Shown: piece by piece, positions 52,940 to 63,059 of the stretch | Layout: each line of letters begins with the position of its first letter | How positions within the stretch are numbered: the first letter of the stretch is position 1 | Assembly (NCBI GenBank): GCA_026075535.2 | Contig: AP026540.1 | Location: 3,472,001-3,536,000, forward strand | Source of the DNA: Tricholoma matsutake | Lineage: Eukaryota; Basidiomycota; Agaricomycetes; Agaricales; Tricholomataceae | DNA: 64,000 nucleotides | Direction: 5' to 3' | Program-made: the position numbers and the translations under genes | The notes under the pieces: generated by a model | Seen by the model: the letters and a program-made list of their open reading frames with translations, nothing else | Told to the model about the DNA's origin: nothing | Database searches by the model: none

Positions 52940-55900
52940 CTATTCAATGTGGAACTCGTCTCCCATTTTATCCCACTCATTGAGATCCTGGTCTGCCAGT
53001 AACATATCTTTGTACTGTCTAATTTCATCCTCAATCTCCTCTATATGTGATGAGTTCCAGGCTGCAAGGTCGCCAATGTTGTTCCTCCAAGCAAACTTCA
53101 TCATTTGTAACTCTTCAAACCGCACTGCCCCAAGTCGAGCTTGTCGCTTTGTTGTGACTTCACCTCCAGCTGAAAAAAGGTGTTCACATGGTACCGATGA
53201 AGCTTGACAGGCAAGGTAATCAAGCACAATACGTCGGAGAGTGGGATATGTCGCCCCATTGTTCTATAAGAAATCAAAAATTGGACCGTCATTCAACAGC
53301 ACTCACACATACCTGCCACCATTTCACAATGTCAGTATCCTTCATAACGTCAGCGGGTAAATCCTTTAGATATCAGCACATCTCAGATTGCCATCCTTCA
53401 TCTTCGTCTTGGCTGGAGAGCAGAGCTAAGCGATGGCGATCAAATTTGGATAGGAGGGACTTGGGACTTGGTTGCGCTAGATCATTGGGGTCTTCTGTTG
53501 GCTCTATGGGAGGTGTGGTTGAGTGGGCCTTCCAGTATTGTTCCATCTAGCACCACAGAATCAGCAAAGCAAGGAGATAGCAGTCCAGGGAGTACAGGAC
53601 ATACCATTTTCTCAAGAATCTGTTGTGCCTCATCCTGCCAGTTCTTCGCCTCTCTATTTCCTATTCGACGCTCTTCTTCCTGTTCCTCTGCACCTCCCCA
53701 CGCCAATTTGATGTAAGCCAACTTGAAGTATGGATGTAGTACTATTTTATCAATGTCAGAACGCTACCTAGTCATTTGAAAGTAAAGACTTACCAAGTGC
53801 TAAAATATATGACAGCTTCTCGTCGAATCATGAGTAATACTTGTTCAGCTTTGCGAGTCCATCATTGATCGTGGTTTGGTATGTTGCATATTTTGGATTG
53901 TCATGTTTGGCTTCCCAAGCAGTTTGAAGTTCTTCAATTGCAGGTAAGACTCACCACAGTGTTGGCCACTTTTTGGCTGAGAACGTTTGCTGAATTCTGT
54001 TGGAGTCCTGAATAGAAGAGTGAGTAATTCTCGTTGCTATAGCTACATGCAGTACATACAGCCAAAATATCTTGCACTTCGTTCACCTGTTCCCAGTCAG
54101 TCTCGGAGAATGTGAATGCTGACCATGTTATATTTTTTGAGACACGGCCATTGGATCGAATTGTTGTTATAGGACCATATCGATGGTCAGCACTGGCAAC
54201 AAATAAGTTGATTGGCTACAGCTTGATCAGATAAAGAATAATGAGAATACGGTAACAGATAACCTACCTGGCAGACTTTGTACGATACATTGAGCATGCG
54301 ATGGGCTGTGCCCCACTGAACATTGCTGTGAAGAGGAATCTTGAGTGGGTCTCAAACGCCACATTCAAGCTGAAGCTTCTCAAATGCTTCAATATGCTGG
54401 CCTGATGATTGAATCTGTTGTGGGTAAGAGAACAGAAGCTAGATTCCAATGGTAATTGGAACAAACCTTGATTGCAAGAGTGCGGATAGCCGCAATTACG
54501 TCCAAGGAACCGTTCAACACACGGTTGTTGGGCAGGGATGGGTGTTACAATTTTCCTTGTAACTCATGGAACCCGATGCACCCAACGATCCCCTCCAGAC
54601 AGGAGGCACCCCTTGATTCATGCCTAGGGCATGTCCTTGACATCAGACACACACACGATGCATGCCGACTGCATGCATTCGATCCCCTTCCCGTGGAAGG
54701 CACCCTTGATGCATGGTGACTCCATGCACCCAAACCCACTCCCACTCATGCTGTGATATGACAGCCTCCTGACATGAGGTCCATGACGTCGGACTCTCAC
54801 AATCGACATGCTGCGCCACAGCACTCCATGACATCGGATGCCTCATGCAAGGCATGAGGCCTATTGTTTCTATTATTACTTGATACACATCTACCTTTCC
54901 GATTGGACAATAAGGACCTCCCTTCTGGTATAAGTACTGCAACTTGTAGTAGGGATGTCCTTAGTTTAGATCTAGGCAATTAACAGCCTTAACTTGCAAC
55001 TCACAAACTTACTTGAAACCACTAAGGAAGCCCCTTAGTGCGTGAACCTGAACGACTCTACGCAGAAGCCCTGCTAGAGTGCACTACCTATCTTACGTCG
55101 GATGCTCTGAGTAAGACTAGTGCCGAACGACTTGTCGAGGAAGCACCTCGTTGAACAACATCGACTAGATCGAGTGGTTGAGGCTTCACCCTTAACAATG
55201 GGTCATACTCCCAGATAGCTGTCGTCATTTCCACGGCTGCTATCTTAGTGATATGGGTCATCACGTCAACTTCTGCTAGGTTGACAACATGACCTAAACA
55301 ACTGTATTCGAAATCAGATCAGAGTCAAGAACTTAGCAAGAAAACTTATGGAAGTTGGTTCTCCTCTGCTGACCACGGGCTGAGACCAGAATATCATTGT
55401 TCATGGATAGTTTGGATAGTCTCGCATTTTGTATTATTGCTCGACGCGTTATTGAGGGTGAGGGTGAGGAGCTATGAAGCCCATCAGATTTCCATCACAA
55501 TCATGAGTCATGATGTCGTGCTTACTTTAGATCGATCTGTATTTGTTATCCCAATTCGATTGCAGATGCCCATGAAGTATCGCCCCAAGTTCTTCCCACT
55601 ATGGTCCCCTGACACGGATCGAAACCCGATAACCTCCGAGCGCATAGTCCATATCTCTCGAGGCTCCATTTTCACCTCGATCCAATGCGCAGTAACACCA
55701 AGAAAGGCCACCTTTGTGGTATCAACTGTCCACATGTCGGCCATTGTGGAGATCTTACCAGGACATGTCTGAATGAAAAAAAGGTAAGTCTCAAGTTAGC
55801 TTATTTGAACATAAACACTTACCTCGATGTTGTTTTTAAGCTGTGCGAGCCACTTAACAAATTCATTGTGAAGATGGCTGGCGACATCGTGTGTTGTCGG

Positions 55901-56953
55901 CAGATCTTGTGAGTTCGACTTCAGACGCATCGCAACCAAGCAGTTGCAAAATGTTGTTTTGGCTGCAACAGAAAGGGACTATTGGCAAATGTTAAGGAAT
56001 TCAGTATTACTTCATCTGTGAGTATTTACCTGGTCATCAACTGCAACGAACTGAGTCACTGAATGTAGCACATTGTCCTGTGTAAAGACCAGCGGTACAT
56101 TTGGTTTTCTGAGCAACTTGTCCAACGTACCCTGCCTGTCTCCCTTCACTCCACTTTTTGCTTCTTGCATCTTCTTCCAAATCGGGCAGGGAATTGCCCA
56201 GTGATGTTCAGGTACATTTTCCTCTTTGCATCATTGTTGGTATAAATCATAATGCTGACGGATGTGCTGTCAACAGGACAAGTTGCCACCAGTGTGAAAC
56301 ACTTTGCACTTCCGGTGCTTCTTTACAAATCTGTCATCATTCCTATCAAACCCCTGGTAAGAATTTATGCATACATTTGTGAATCTTCGCTTACTTGCAA
56401 ATGTTACACCAGTGTCCATGTGGTGTTTCAGTGGAGTTATCCTTGATAAATGTGACCTGTACTTTATCAGTAAAGATTAATCGAAGGTCCTTTGCTTTGT
56501 CCTTCTGGGTGAGGACCTCCGATGAGGTGGATATCCTATGTTGTCTGTGGAGCCCATCCTCCTCCATCTGTTCGCCATTAACTTTATTCATAGTTACTTG
56601 AAAATTCATACCTCACTATCACTTTGCAACCCAGGCTCTCCTTCCTTGTTGACCTGCATTGCCTCGTCATCAGGTTCATCACCATCCTCACCATCCTCGT
56701 CACTTATTTCTTTCTGCTTTCCATGTTGTTTCTTTCATGGCCTAGGATCTGGTTCTTCATCAGAAGAATCTCCTGAAGATGCATCATCTGAATCATCAGC
56801 TACTCTCTTCTGACTTCCCTTGCTCTTGCTGTTCTGTTGTGGAGCTGGGGCTTTCTTCGGTGCTGTGTTCTTTGATGGGCCTGCTTTTTTTGGTGGAGCC
56901 TTCACGCGTGCTTTGACATTGCCTTTTGTGGTTGCCGCCTTCCCTTTTGCCAT
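52940..56953 (-). pseudogene. hAT transposase with BED zinc finger, multi-exon, interrupted
   Basis: N-terminus (56953-56735): basic MAKGKAATTKGNVKARVKAP then an acidic Ser/Asp-rich tract. BED-type finger: HGHWCNICK (near 56400), an intron, then KVFHTGGNLSC and QHIRQHYDLYQQ, with a TGA in place of Arg at 56270-56272. Catalytic core start: MADMWTVDTTKVAFLGVTAH (55744 on), HVVNLAEVDVMTHITKIAAV (about 55290-55230). C-terminus (53227-52940): the dimerisation domain CQASSVPCEHLFSAGGEVTT, KRQARLGAVRFEELQMMKFA. The two-part finger, DxW core and C-terminal CEHLFS block define the hAT family. Several GT-AG introns are needed. At least two in-frame TGA and a 655-bp LTR insertion inactivate this copy. 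Confidence 0.85.
54543..55197 (+). mobile_element. CpG-rich solo LTR (655 bp) inside the hAT transposase
   Basis: It begins TGTTACAATTTTCC and ends CCCTTAACA, with the 5-bp duplication ATGGG at 54538-54542 and 55198-55202. It contains GGTATAAGTACTGC near 54940 (promoter-like) and many CpG (GACGTCGG, CGAACGACTTGTCGAGG). The transposase frame NLAEVDVMTHITKIAAVEMT ... WEYD continues on its far side as SLPNNRVLNGSLDVIAAIRT. Family unknown; no matching internal region is in the window. Confidence 0.85.
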
Positions 56954-57331
56954 GCGGTATTGTCGTGCACGTGTGCATATTCACTGTTGAACACCCAGCT
57001 TTGTTTGGTACTGTGTTGTCTTTGCCTGTAACTTCAGAACCTCGTCATTATATTGTTAGTTAGCCATAGACTTTCCCTTGTTTTGTAGACTATGTAGTTA
57101 TATTTTATGCACTGTGTACCCTCCTATAAAGGGACAAAAGACCGGTTGAAACTGGTGTCAACCAGTCTTTGTTGGTTTTTTTGTATTTTGTCAAACCTTG
57201 AGACCAGCAACCAAAAACTCTCAGGACTGATGCAACCGCAACCGGCGGTCCAGTTGCATTTGGTTGTGTTCAGTCCAGTTTTGGTCTTTTTTTCAGTTGC
57301 ATCAACTGGACCTTCAAACACTACTGGCATC

Positions 57332-58260
57332 AGTGATGGTGTCGAATATTCGTATGGTTACGATCTTTCTTCCATCAAGCTTATGATAGCCTCATTAGGC
57401 ATTCCCTGGCACTGGAGTAAAGGTCAAGAATTTGCCGACATGTTCTCTTACCTCAGCTTCCACTGGGATCTCCCCAACAAAACTGTCTCCCTCCTTGACC
57501 ACAAGTGTAAAAAATATCTGCGTAAGGTGTCCTCCCTCATCTCTGCATGTGAATTCATGCAGATTCTCAAGCCTCAAGCTGAAAGTGGTGCCCTCTCTCA
57601 TGTCACCTTTGTTCACCATCAAGGCTGCTCTTACATGTCCAATTTATATAGGTGGCTTACCACTTTCCCCAATGACTATGTGCCTCACTGGATTCCTTCC
57701 TCCACTCTCTCAGACATCTGGTGGTGGTCTTCTCTTCTTTCCCAGACTCATCTGCCTCATTCTCTCTCCCCTACCAGTCCTACTCAGGATTACAACATCT
57801 TGGTCGATGCTTCCACTGAATGGGGCATCGGATTACTCTGGGGCACTCATTGGGCTGCCTGGAAGCTTTGCAATGGATGGAAAGGTCCATGTAGGGACAT
57901 AGGATGGCTAGAAGGGGTTGCAGTTGAGCCTGCCATCCTCACATCAAGGGCTATGGGTGTCCGCAATGCAGATATTCTCATTCATAGTGACAATGAGGGC
58001 ATTATTGGTGCCTTTTCTAAAGGATGATGCTCCAATTTCATGACCAACCCCTTCATCTGATGCTCCAATGAGGTCTGCAGGGTAACTGGCATCTCCATCT
58101 CTCTTACTTATGTAATCTCCATTGACAACCTTGCAGATCCCATCTCTCACGGTCTTCTCCCTCCCATCTCTGATGTTTTCCCCTCCCTCATTCACATCCC
58201 CTCCCTGCTTGCCCCTTTCACCTCTCATGTCATCCTCGAACCATTGATAGGTTGTCTCCT
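57332..58260 (+). pseudogene. RT thumb and RNase H of the YR element
   Basis: After the hAT the frame reads LASLGIPWHWSKGQEFADMF-type sequence (MIASLGIPWHWSKGQ), then RNase H: YNILVDASTEWGIGLLWGTH, VAVEPAILTSRAMGVRNADI, LIHSDNEGIIGAFSKG. TGA stops at 58025-58027 and 58058-58060 replace Arg (CGA). SIDNLADPISHGLLPP, the last conserved block, follows. It ends near 58260, where a GAGCATC satellite and R3 begin. Confidence 0.85.
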
Positions 58261-58369
58261 CAGCTCAAAGGCCGATTCACCATTTTGACCACATTCTAAT
58301 CACATTGGATAACTTGCACAAGGTCCCAGAAGCAGCGCGACCACTCCCAACCAAGTCTACCGAGCGCGA

Positions 58370-58575
58370 GCATCGTATTGAACGCAATCGAACATCGTCA
58401 AATGTGGTCGAGCATCGTATCAAACATTGTCGAGCATCATATTGAACATCGTTGAGCATTGTATTGAACATTGTTGAGCATCATATCAAACGCGATCAAA
58501 CAGCATGAGCATCATATTGAACGTGATCAAACAGCACGAGCATCATATTGAACACGATCAAACATCATTGAGCAT
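58370..58575 (+). repeat. GAGCATCGTATTGAAC-type satellite next to R3
   Basis: About ten imperfect units of roughly 20-28 bp built on ATTGAACATCGTTGAGCATC and AAACAGCACGAGCATCATAT. It leads directly into R3 and may be an expansion of the R sequence (compare CATCGAACATC near 5853). Confidence 0.75.
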
Positions 58576-59587
58576 CGTCAAACATCAAAAATTGACATCA
58601 GACACTATATTGCTATTCCAATGGTCATCGCACACATGCCAGACGTATCCCCTACCATTGTTGAACAATATCGCACCAATATCGGGCCACAAACGAAGTC
58701 CGAAGAATCTTCGAAAATCTTCGAAAAACATCGTCGGACACAGTATTTCCTGTTCAAATGATCTTCGGATGCATGCTGGACACATGGGACACTATATCGA
58801 GTATATTGAACACATTTCGACCGCATGTGCACACCTACAATCCACTCAAAGCAGTTTCCAATCTTTTATTCGATTTATAACAAGGACAGTCTGGTTTTAG
58901 CTATTCTTTCTTATTATTTCTTCATCATGTGTTATATTCACCCCTTCTAGGCTCGCTTTATTGTTCTGATATACTTATATTGTCTTTTGCCTTGAGTTTT
59001 CCATGTGTTTGCCTCATGTTCTCTAGCCTTTTTAGGTACTTTCTTTATTTTATATAAAAAGATGTACTAGATACAAAGAAGAACAAGAAAGTCATCGTCT
59101 TCCTCCCAGATCACAGTGATTTGAGAGTACAGTTTTAGTCTTATTCAGTCTGAAGTTTGGTGTTTTACGCTAAACTTCCTTGAACTTCCTCAAAATTCCT
59201 CAAAATTCCTCGCATTACACTATTTTCACTCTCACTTCCCTCAATTAGCCTTTTCGTCACTTCTACTACTCGTCTAGTCCCCCGATCTTGCATCCGAACA
59301 TATCTGCGCACTCGAAATTCCTCAAAACCTCTTCGAAAAATACCGTGACATCTTGAAAATCATCACAAAGTCTTGCAAATCATTGCAACCCCTCGAAAAT
59401 CATTGCAAAGTCTCGAAACACATTCTTTTAGCCTCGAACTGCTTCGACAAGCAGTTGTTTTATGACTATTTGATGGTCGGTCTGACAGGTGACATCTAGA
59501 GGGCCTCGCAACCTTCCTCTGACTTGTGTTATACCATCTGAAGCCATTTTGTGGGTTTTGTTTGGGTTTCTGGGTTGAGTATCATCA
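58576..59587 (-). repeat. Repeat family R, copy R3
   Basis: Homologous to R1 from about 5860 onward and ending GGGTTGAGTATCATCA at 59587. The first part of R is missing or replaced by the satellite. It lies between the RNase H and recombinase of the YR element. It keeps more CpG (TCTTCGAAAATCTTCGAAAA) than R1 (same place: TTCAAAAATC), so R copies differ in age or decay. Confidence 0.7.
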
Positions 59588-60930
59588 CCGTCTCTCCTCC
59601 TTTCTTGAGGGTGTGGATATCTCAGCACAGGCTGCCACATTTTACTCTAATGCTCCCCCTCCTGATGTTCACCAGGTGGCTCTACTCCTGACTGATGGTC
59701 ACATTCATCGTCCCCACCTTTCCAAAGATGACATTTCCCCCTCCTCTCTTCAACCCAATGTCCTAGCCAGTGAGCGGGTCCTTTGCTGGACCACACCTCA
59801 TTCCAATTCACCCCAGTCCTCTCTTGACTCCCAGCTCCCATCCTCAGCAATTCTCAAACTCTTCAAAGTGATGCTTTTCTCTCTGGATGAGAATACACAT
59901 AGCAACTATGGCGCTGGTCTTCTTCAGTTTACCCAGTACTGTGATCTTCTTTGCATTCTAGAATCCAATTGCATGCCAGCATCCAAAGTTCTTCTCTCTT
60001 TGTTTTTGGCTTCTGCTGCTGGCTTGGTTCTGAGAGCACTCTTAACAACTGGCTTGCCAGCTTGCAGTTTTGGCATGTCATCAACGGTGCAGGCTGGCAA
60101 GGTTCAGACATGCTCCACCACCTTCGATGTGGTTTCTCAAAACTCATCCCTCCTAGTTCAAAGCAAGCAAAGTGTCCCCCTGTCACCATTGATGCCATAA
60201 TCATCTTGAAGTCAGGCCTTGATCTTTCCAATGCCTTTGATGCATCCATTTGGGCTACTGCCTCTCTGGCTTTCTTGTCCTGTTGTCAGCAAGCCCATTC
60301 TGTCCTTCTTCATTCTCCCTGCTCACATTTTCTCATAGCCTTGGTGAGCTCATCATTCCTAGTCAGAATCTTTTCAACTCCTCAAAGCATGTTTCTCGCA
60401 ATACTCTTCCCATCCAATTCTCTTGTTTCTCCGATGGTATGGAACACACCACCTTTCACATCCCATGGACAAAGACCACTGCTGAACTAGGCACTGATAT
60501 TTCCATCACAGCTCATGATCATCCCACATGCCCTCTTTTGGCCCTCAAACATCACCTGTTGGCCAATGTGCCTAGGTCTGCACCTCTTTTTGCCTTTGAG
60601 ACTGCAGATGAAGGTTGGGCTCCCATGACCAGGTCCTGGTTCATGGACCATTGCAATGTGGTATGGGTTGCAGCTGGTCTCCCTCAGATGCCAGGCCACA
60701 CTTTCCACATTGGTGGCACTACAGAACTTCTTTTGCAGGGCATTGATCCTAGTGTGGTAGTGACACAGGGACACTGGATGTCCCATGCCTTTCTCAAGTA
60801 CTGGTGTTGTACAGAATCCATTCTTCCCCTCTTTATATCTAATGCTACCAATTCACATCATGCTCATGGTCTAGAAGCTTCCATGAATATTTATGCTCAC
60901 CAGAATTGTATTCTGACATCCTCTCATTAG
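59588..60930 (+). pseudogene. Tyrosine recombinase of the YR retrotransposon
   Basis: N-terminal part (59588-60000): a helical domain (LFKVMLFSLDENTHSNYGAG, LLQFTQYCDLLCILESN). After frameshifts: NWLASLQFWHVINGAGWQGS and the catalytic region (60250-60930): IPWTKTTAELGTDISITAHD, then PGHTFHIGGTTELLLQGIDP, VVTQGHWMSHAFLKYWCCTE. The last two hold the H-x-x-R, H/W and Tyr positions of the family. The H-x-x-R Arg reads His (60706-60708). The protein would insert the circular cDNA. Two or more frameshifts and the lost Arg inactivate it. Confidence 0.82.
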
Positions 60931-61695
60931 TCAATAGTCATATATCCTTTTGTTCTCACCCCTACATGTGCATACTGTGATTATTGAACACGATTACATG
61001 TTCCCTTGCTCAGCTCTAGTTTGGGGTGCCTAGTCTGAAAAGACTCATCTGCTGTGAGCTGCACTCTTTCATGGTGTAGTCTCATTTTTCTCCTTCAGAC
61101 TTATTGCCCATTTATGAGACTAACAGGGCATGCTCCAAAGATTCTGGTTGCAACATTTTTCTTTCCTCCCAAAAAATTCTGTGTTTGCTGCGTCGAAAGA
61201 CATGTCCTGTCATGTGATCATCACATGCCATCTCCAACAGGTTTTTTTCAGAATCTTCCCCCAAAGCATGGAAAATCCTATTTGCACTACTACTAGCATA
61301 TAAGATTTTACACTGATCCTCTCATATATAACAAGCACATCCATAAAAAGCCTGAGTCTTTCCCTCCAGCCAAATACACCTTGACACAAGGGGGTGACAG
61401 GCCACAAATTTTAGACATCCACTCATGATTTTTTAAGTGGCCATCCAGGACCCCCCCCCTCCCCATCCTTCTATATATGGTAGTTTCCCATCACGTGTTG
61501 GCCTATTTTGGGCTACTCTCCAGATCAAAATCATCAACCAGCCTGTCACACACATGTCAAACTTGAGTCAATGAGTGGATGAGGTGTTTCGCGACCTGTG
61601 TGATCAACTCCCTCAGTCATCACACCTCCTATACACCTTCAGTGTCTGTGCACTGAAGGCTCTTCTGTAATTTTCCCATTCTTCCTCTCTTATCA
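60931..61695. other. No gene recognised; possible 3' region of the YR element
   Basis: No frame with protein similarity. A C-rich run (GGACCCCCCCCCTCCCC, about 61448-61464) and a TATATATGG stretch (61471) are the only marks. Split direct repeats expected at the end of a Ngaro/DIRS element were not recognised. Confidence 0.4.
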
Positions 61696-61725
61696 GCCAT
61701 AGTGCTTGAAGGTCCAGTCCTTGGT
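61696..61725 (+). repeat. Isolated hAT terminus remnant
   Basis: TAGTGCTTGAAGGTCCAGTCC resembles the hAT terminal repeat TAGTGTTTGAAGGTCC plus its sub-terminal CAGTCC. No partner end is found nearby. The TA-flanked MITE lies immediately to the right, so it may have inserted in this remnant. Confidence 0.5.
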
Positions 61726-61727
61726 TA

Positions 61728-62115
61728 TGTAACAGTCTTTTGGAATTTTGAGATGTAATCTGCTTGTTTATACCTTACAACTTATCCTGGCATTTCAGGA
61801 CTTTTTGTACACAATGTCAAGATATGATTGAACAGGTTTTGTCATTATGCCTCAGTGGTTTTTACAGAATTAAACATATTAAACATAAAACAGTTTTTCC
61901 AGTCTATACATTTTCTGAGGTTTTGAGAAAAGTGTATGACCTGGAAAATTTGATTTGTGTTTAATACATTTAATTCTGTAAAAACCACTGAGGCATAATG
62001 ACAAAACCTTTTTGGTCCTATCTTGGCATTGTGTACAAAAAATCCTGAAATGCCAGGATAAGTTGTAAGGCTTTAACAGGCAGATTACATCTCAAAATTC
62101 CAAAAGACTGTTACA
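61728..62115. mobile_element. Foldback MITE, TA target duplication (Tc1/mariner-type)
   Basis: The outer arms TGTAACAGTCTTTTGGAATT and its complement at 62096-62115 are exact. The pairing continues inward with scattered mismatches for about 150 bp per side, and the centre also pairs (CAGTCTATACATTTTCTGAGG region). TA lies on both sides (61726-61727, 62116-62117). Non-coding, 388 bp. Confidence 0.82.
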
Positions 62116-62410
62116 TAGTAACTATAAGTTAATCCGCAAATTGTGCTGCTCGCATCTAGGTGCATTGTTTATGTTACTAGATCATGTGTCCTCGCATATG
62201 TGTTGTTTACATCTGTTTATCAATGTCACTGAACAATTGGCAACTCACACTATCAAGTCGTCAGTGTCAGCACATGGATCAAGCTGGTACAAATATTAAT
62301 CAGAATACAACCACACCACTAGAACTTTCACATCCACTTACTTGAGTCTTTGGTGTTTTACACTAAAGAACAAGAGAATTGCCACAGAGTTACTGCCTCT
62401 TAATAACATC
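62116..62410. other. No gene recognised
   Basis: Mixed sequence with no supported frame or repeat. It separates the foldback MITE from the 92-bp array. Confidence 0.4.
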
Positions 62411-62688
62411 CACTTGGCGTGTACGCTAAGTGGTTTCTTGTTCTCTCATTTCCATCGCTTGGTGTCACCTGTTTGTTGAATATCTTTAGAACACCATATC
62501 ATCCACTTGGTGTGTATGCTAAGTGGTTTCTTGTTCTCTCATTTCCATCGCTTGGTGTTGCCTGTTTGTTGAATATCTTTAGAACACCATATCATCCACT
62601 TAGCGTGTACACTAAGTGGTTTCTTGTTCTCTCATTTCCATCGCTTGGTGTTGCCTGTTTGTTGAATATCTTTAGAACACCATATCTT
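62411..62688 (+). repeat. 92-bp tandem repeat, three copies, each with a hairpin
   Basis: Units start at 62411, 62503 and 62596. Each begins with a perfect or near-perfect inverted repeat (CCACTTGGCGTGTACGCTAAGTGG-type, split here as CCACTTGGCG / TGTACGCTAAGTGG), followed by TTTCTTGTTCTCTCATTTCC and ATCTTTAGAACACCATATC. Copies differ mainly by C/T and G/A at CpG-like sites. The long frame at 62419-62814 is a shadow of the array. Confidence 0.88.
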
Positions 62689-63059
62689 CACTCATCAGGT
62701 TTCCATGAGCCATGCATGTTTTCTTCCTCTTCCACCCCTCTTCTACATGTTTCTTATGCATGTTCTACATGTTCCTTACACGCATCTTCTATGTGTTCCT
62801 TACACGTTTTCTAGACATTCCTTATGTGTTTTCTACATGTTCCCTACATGTTCCCTGCTCTGCTCTAGTAGGAGTAGGTGGGGCTGGCTTTGGACTCTGC
62901 TGAAACTGTTGGAGTGGGCTGCTGCATTACACTGCTATGCATTCTCTGCTTCACCCTGGTAGAAATAGGCAGGGCCAGCTTTAAACTCTACTGAAACTAT
63001 TGGGGTGGGCTTTTTCTGTCTTACTGTCTATCTCTTTTTACTGTTGAACACTGCCACAA
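62689..63059 (+). repeat. Low-complexity ACATGTTC-rich stretch and a duplicated TGGGCT segment
   Basis: TTCTACATGTTCC-like words recur (62745-62860). Then AGTAGGAGTAGGTGGGGCTG ... GTTGGAGTGGGCT is repeated about 80 bp later as GGTAGAAATAGGCAGGGCCA ... ATTGGGGTGGGCT (from 62868 and 62950). No gene. Confidence 0.6.

Larger units (their letters stand above)
51349..57323 (-). mobile_element. Autonomous-type hAT transposon, 5,975 bp
   Basis: Terminal inverted repeats TAGTGTTTGAAGGTCC are identical for 16 bp and flanked by the 8-bp duplication CTGGCATC (51341-51348, 57324-57331). Sub-terminal regions are dense in GGTCCGGTTTGG / ACTGGTTGAAACCAGT words. A multi-exon transposase gene lies on the minus strand (56953-52940). 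A solo LTR (54543-55197) is inserted in it. The element splits the RT of the YR retrotransposon. Confidence 0.95.
21257..60930 (+). mobile_element. DIRS/Ngaro-type tyrosine-recombinase retrotransposon (outermost layer)
   Basis: In order on the plus strand: gag-like ORF with a zinc knuckle (21257-22300), reverse transcriptase with VKWVDD (22640-23496 plus 51079-51340), RNase H (57332-58250) and a tyrosine recombinase (59588-60930). RT-RNase H-recombinase order without a DDE integrase is that of DIRS/Ngaro elements. It has been opened by an X solo LTR (duplication CAAGC), by the autonomous hAT (duplication CTGGCATC) and by repeat R3. The frame closes perfectly when the first two are removed. 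Terminal repeats were not identified. Confidence 0.8.

Noticed and set aside
62419..62814. 131-aa ORF of three similar blocks
   Set aside because: It translates the 92-bp tandem array and then low-complexity ACATGTTC sequence; no protein similarity and no splice or start context.
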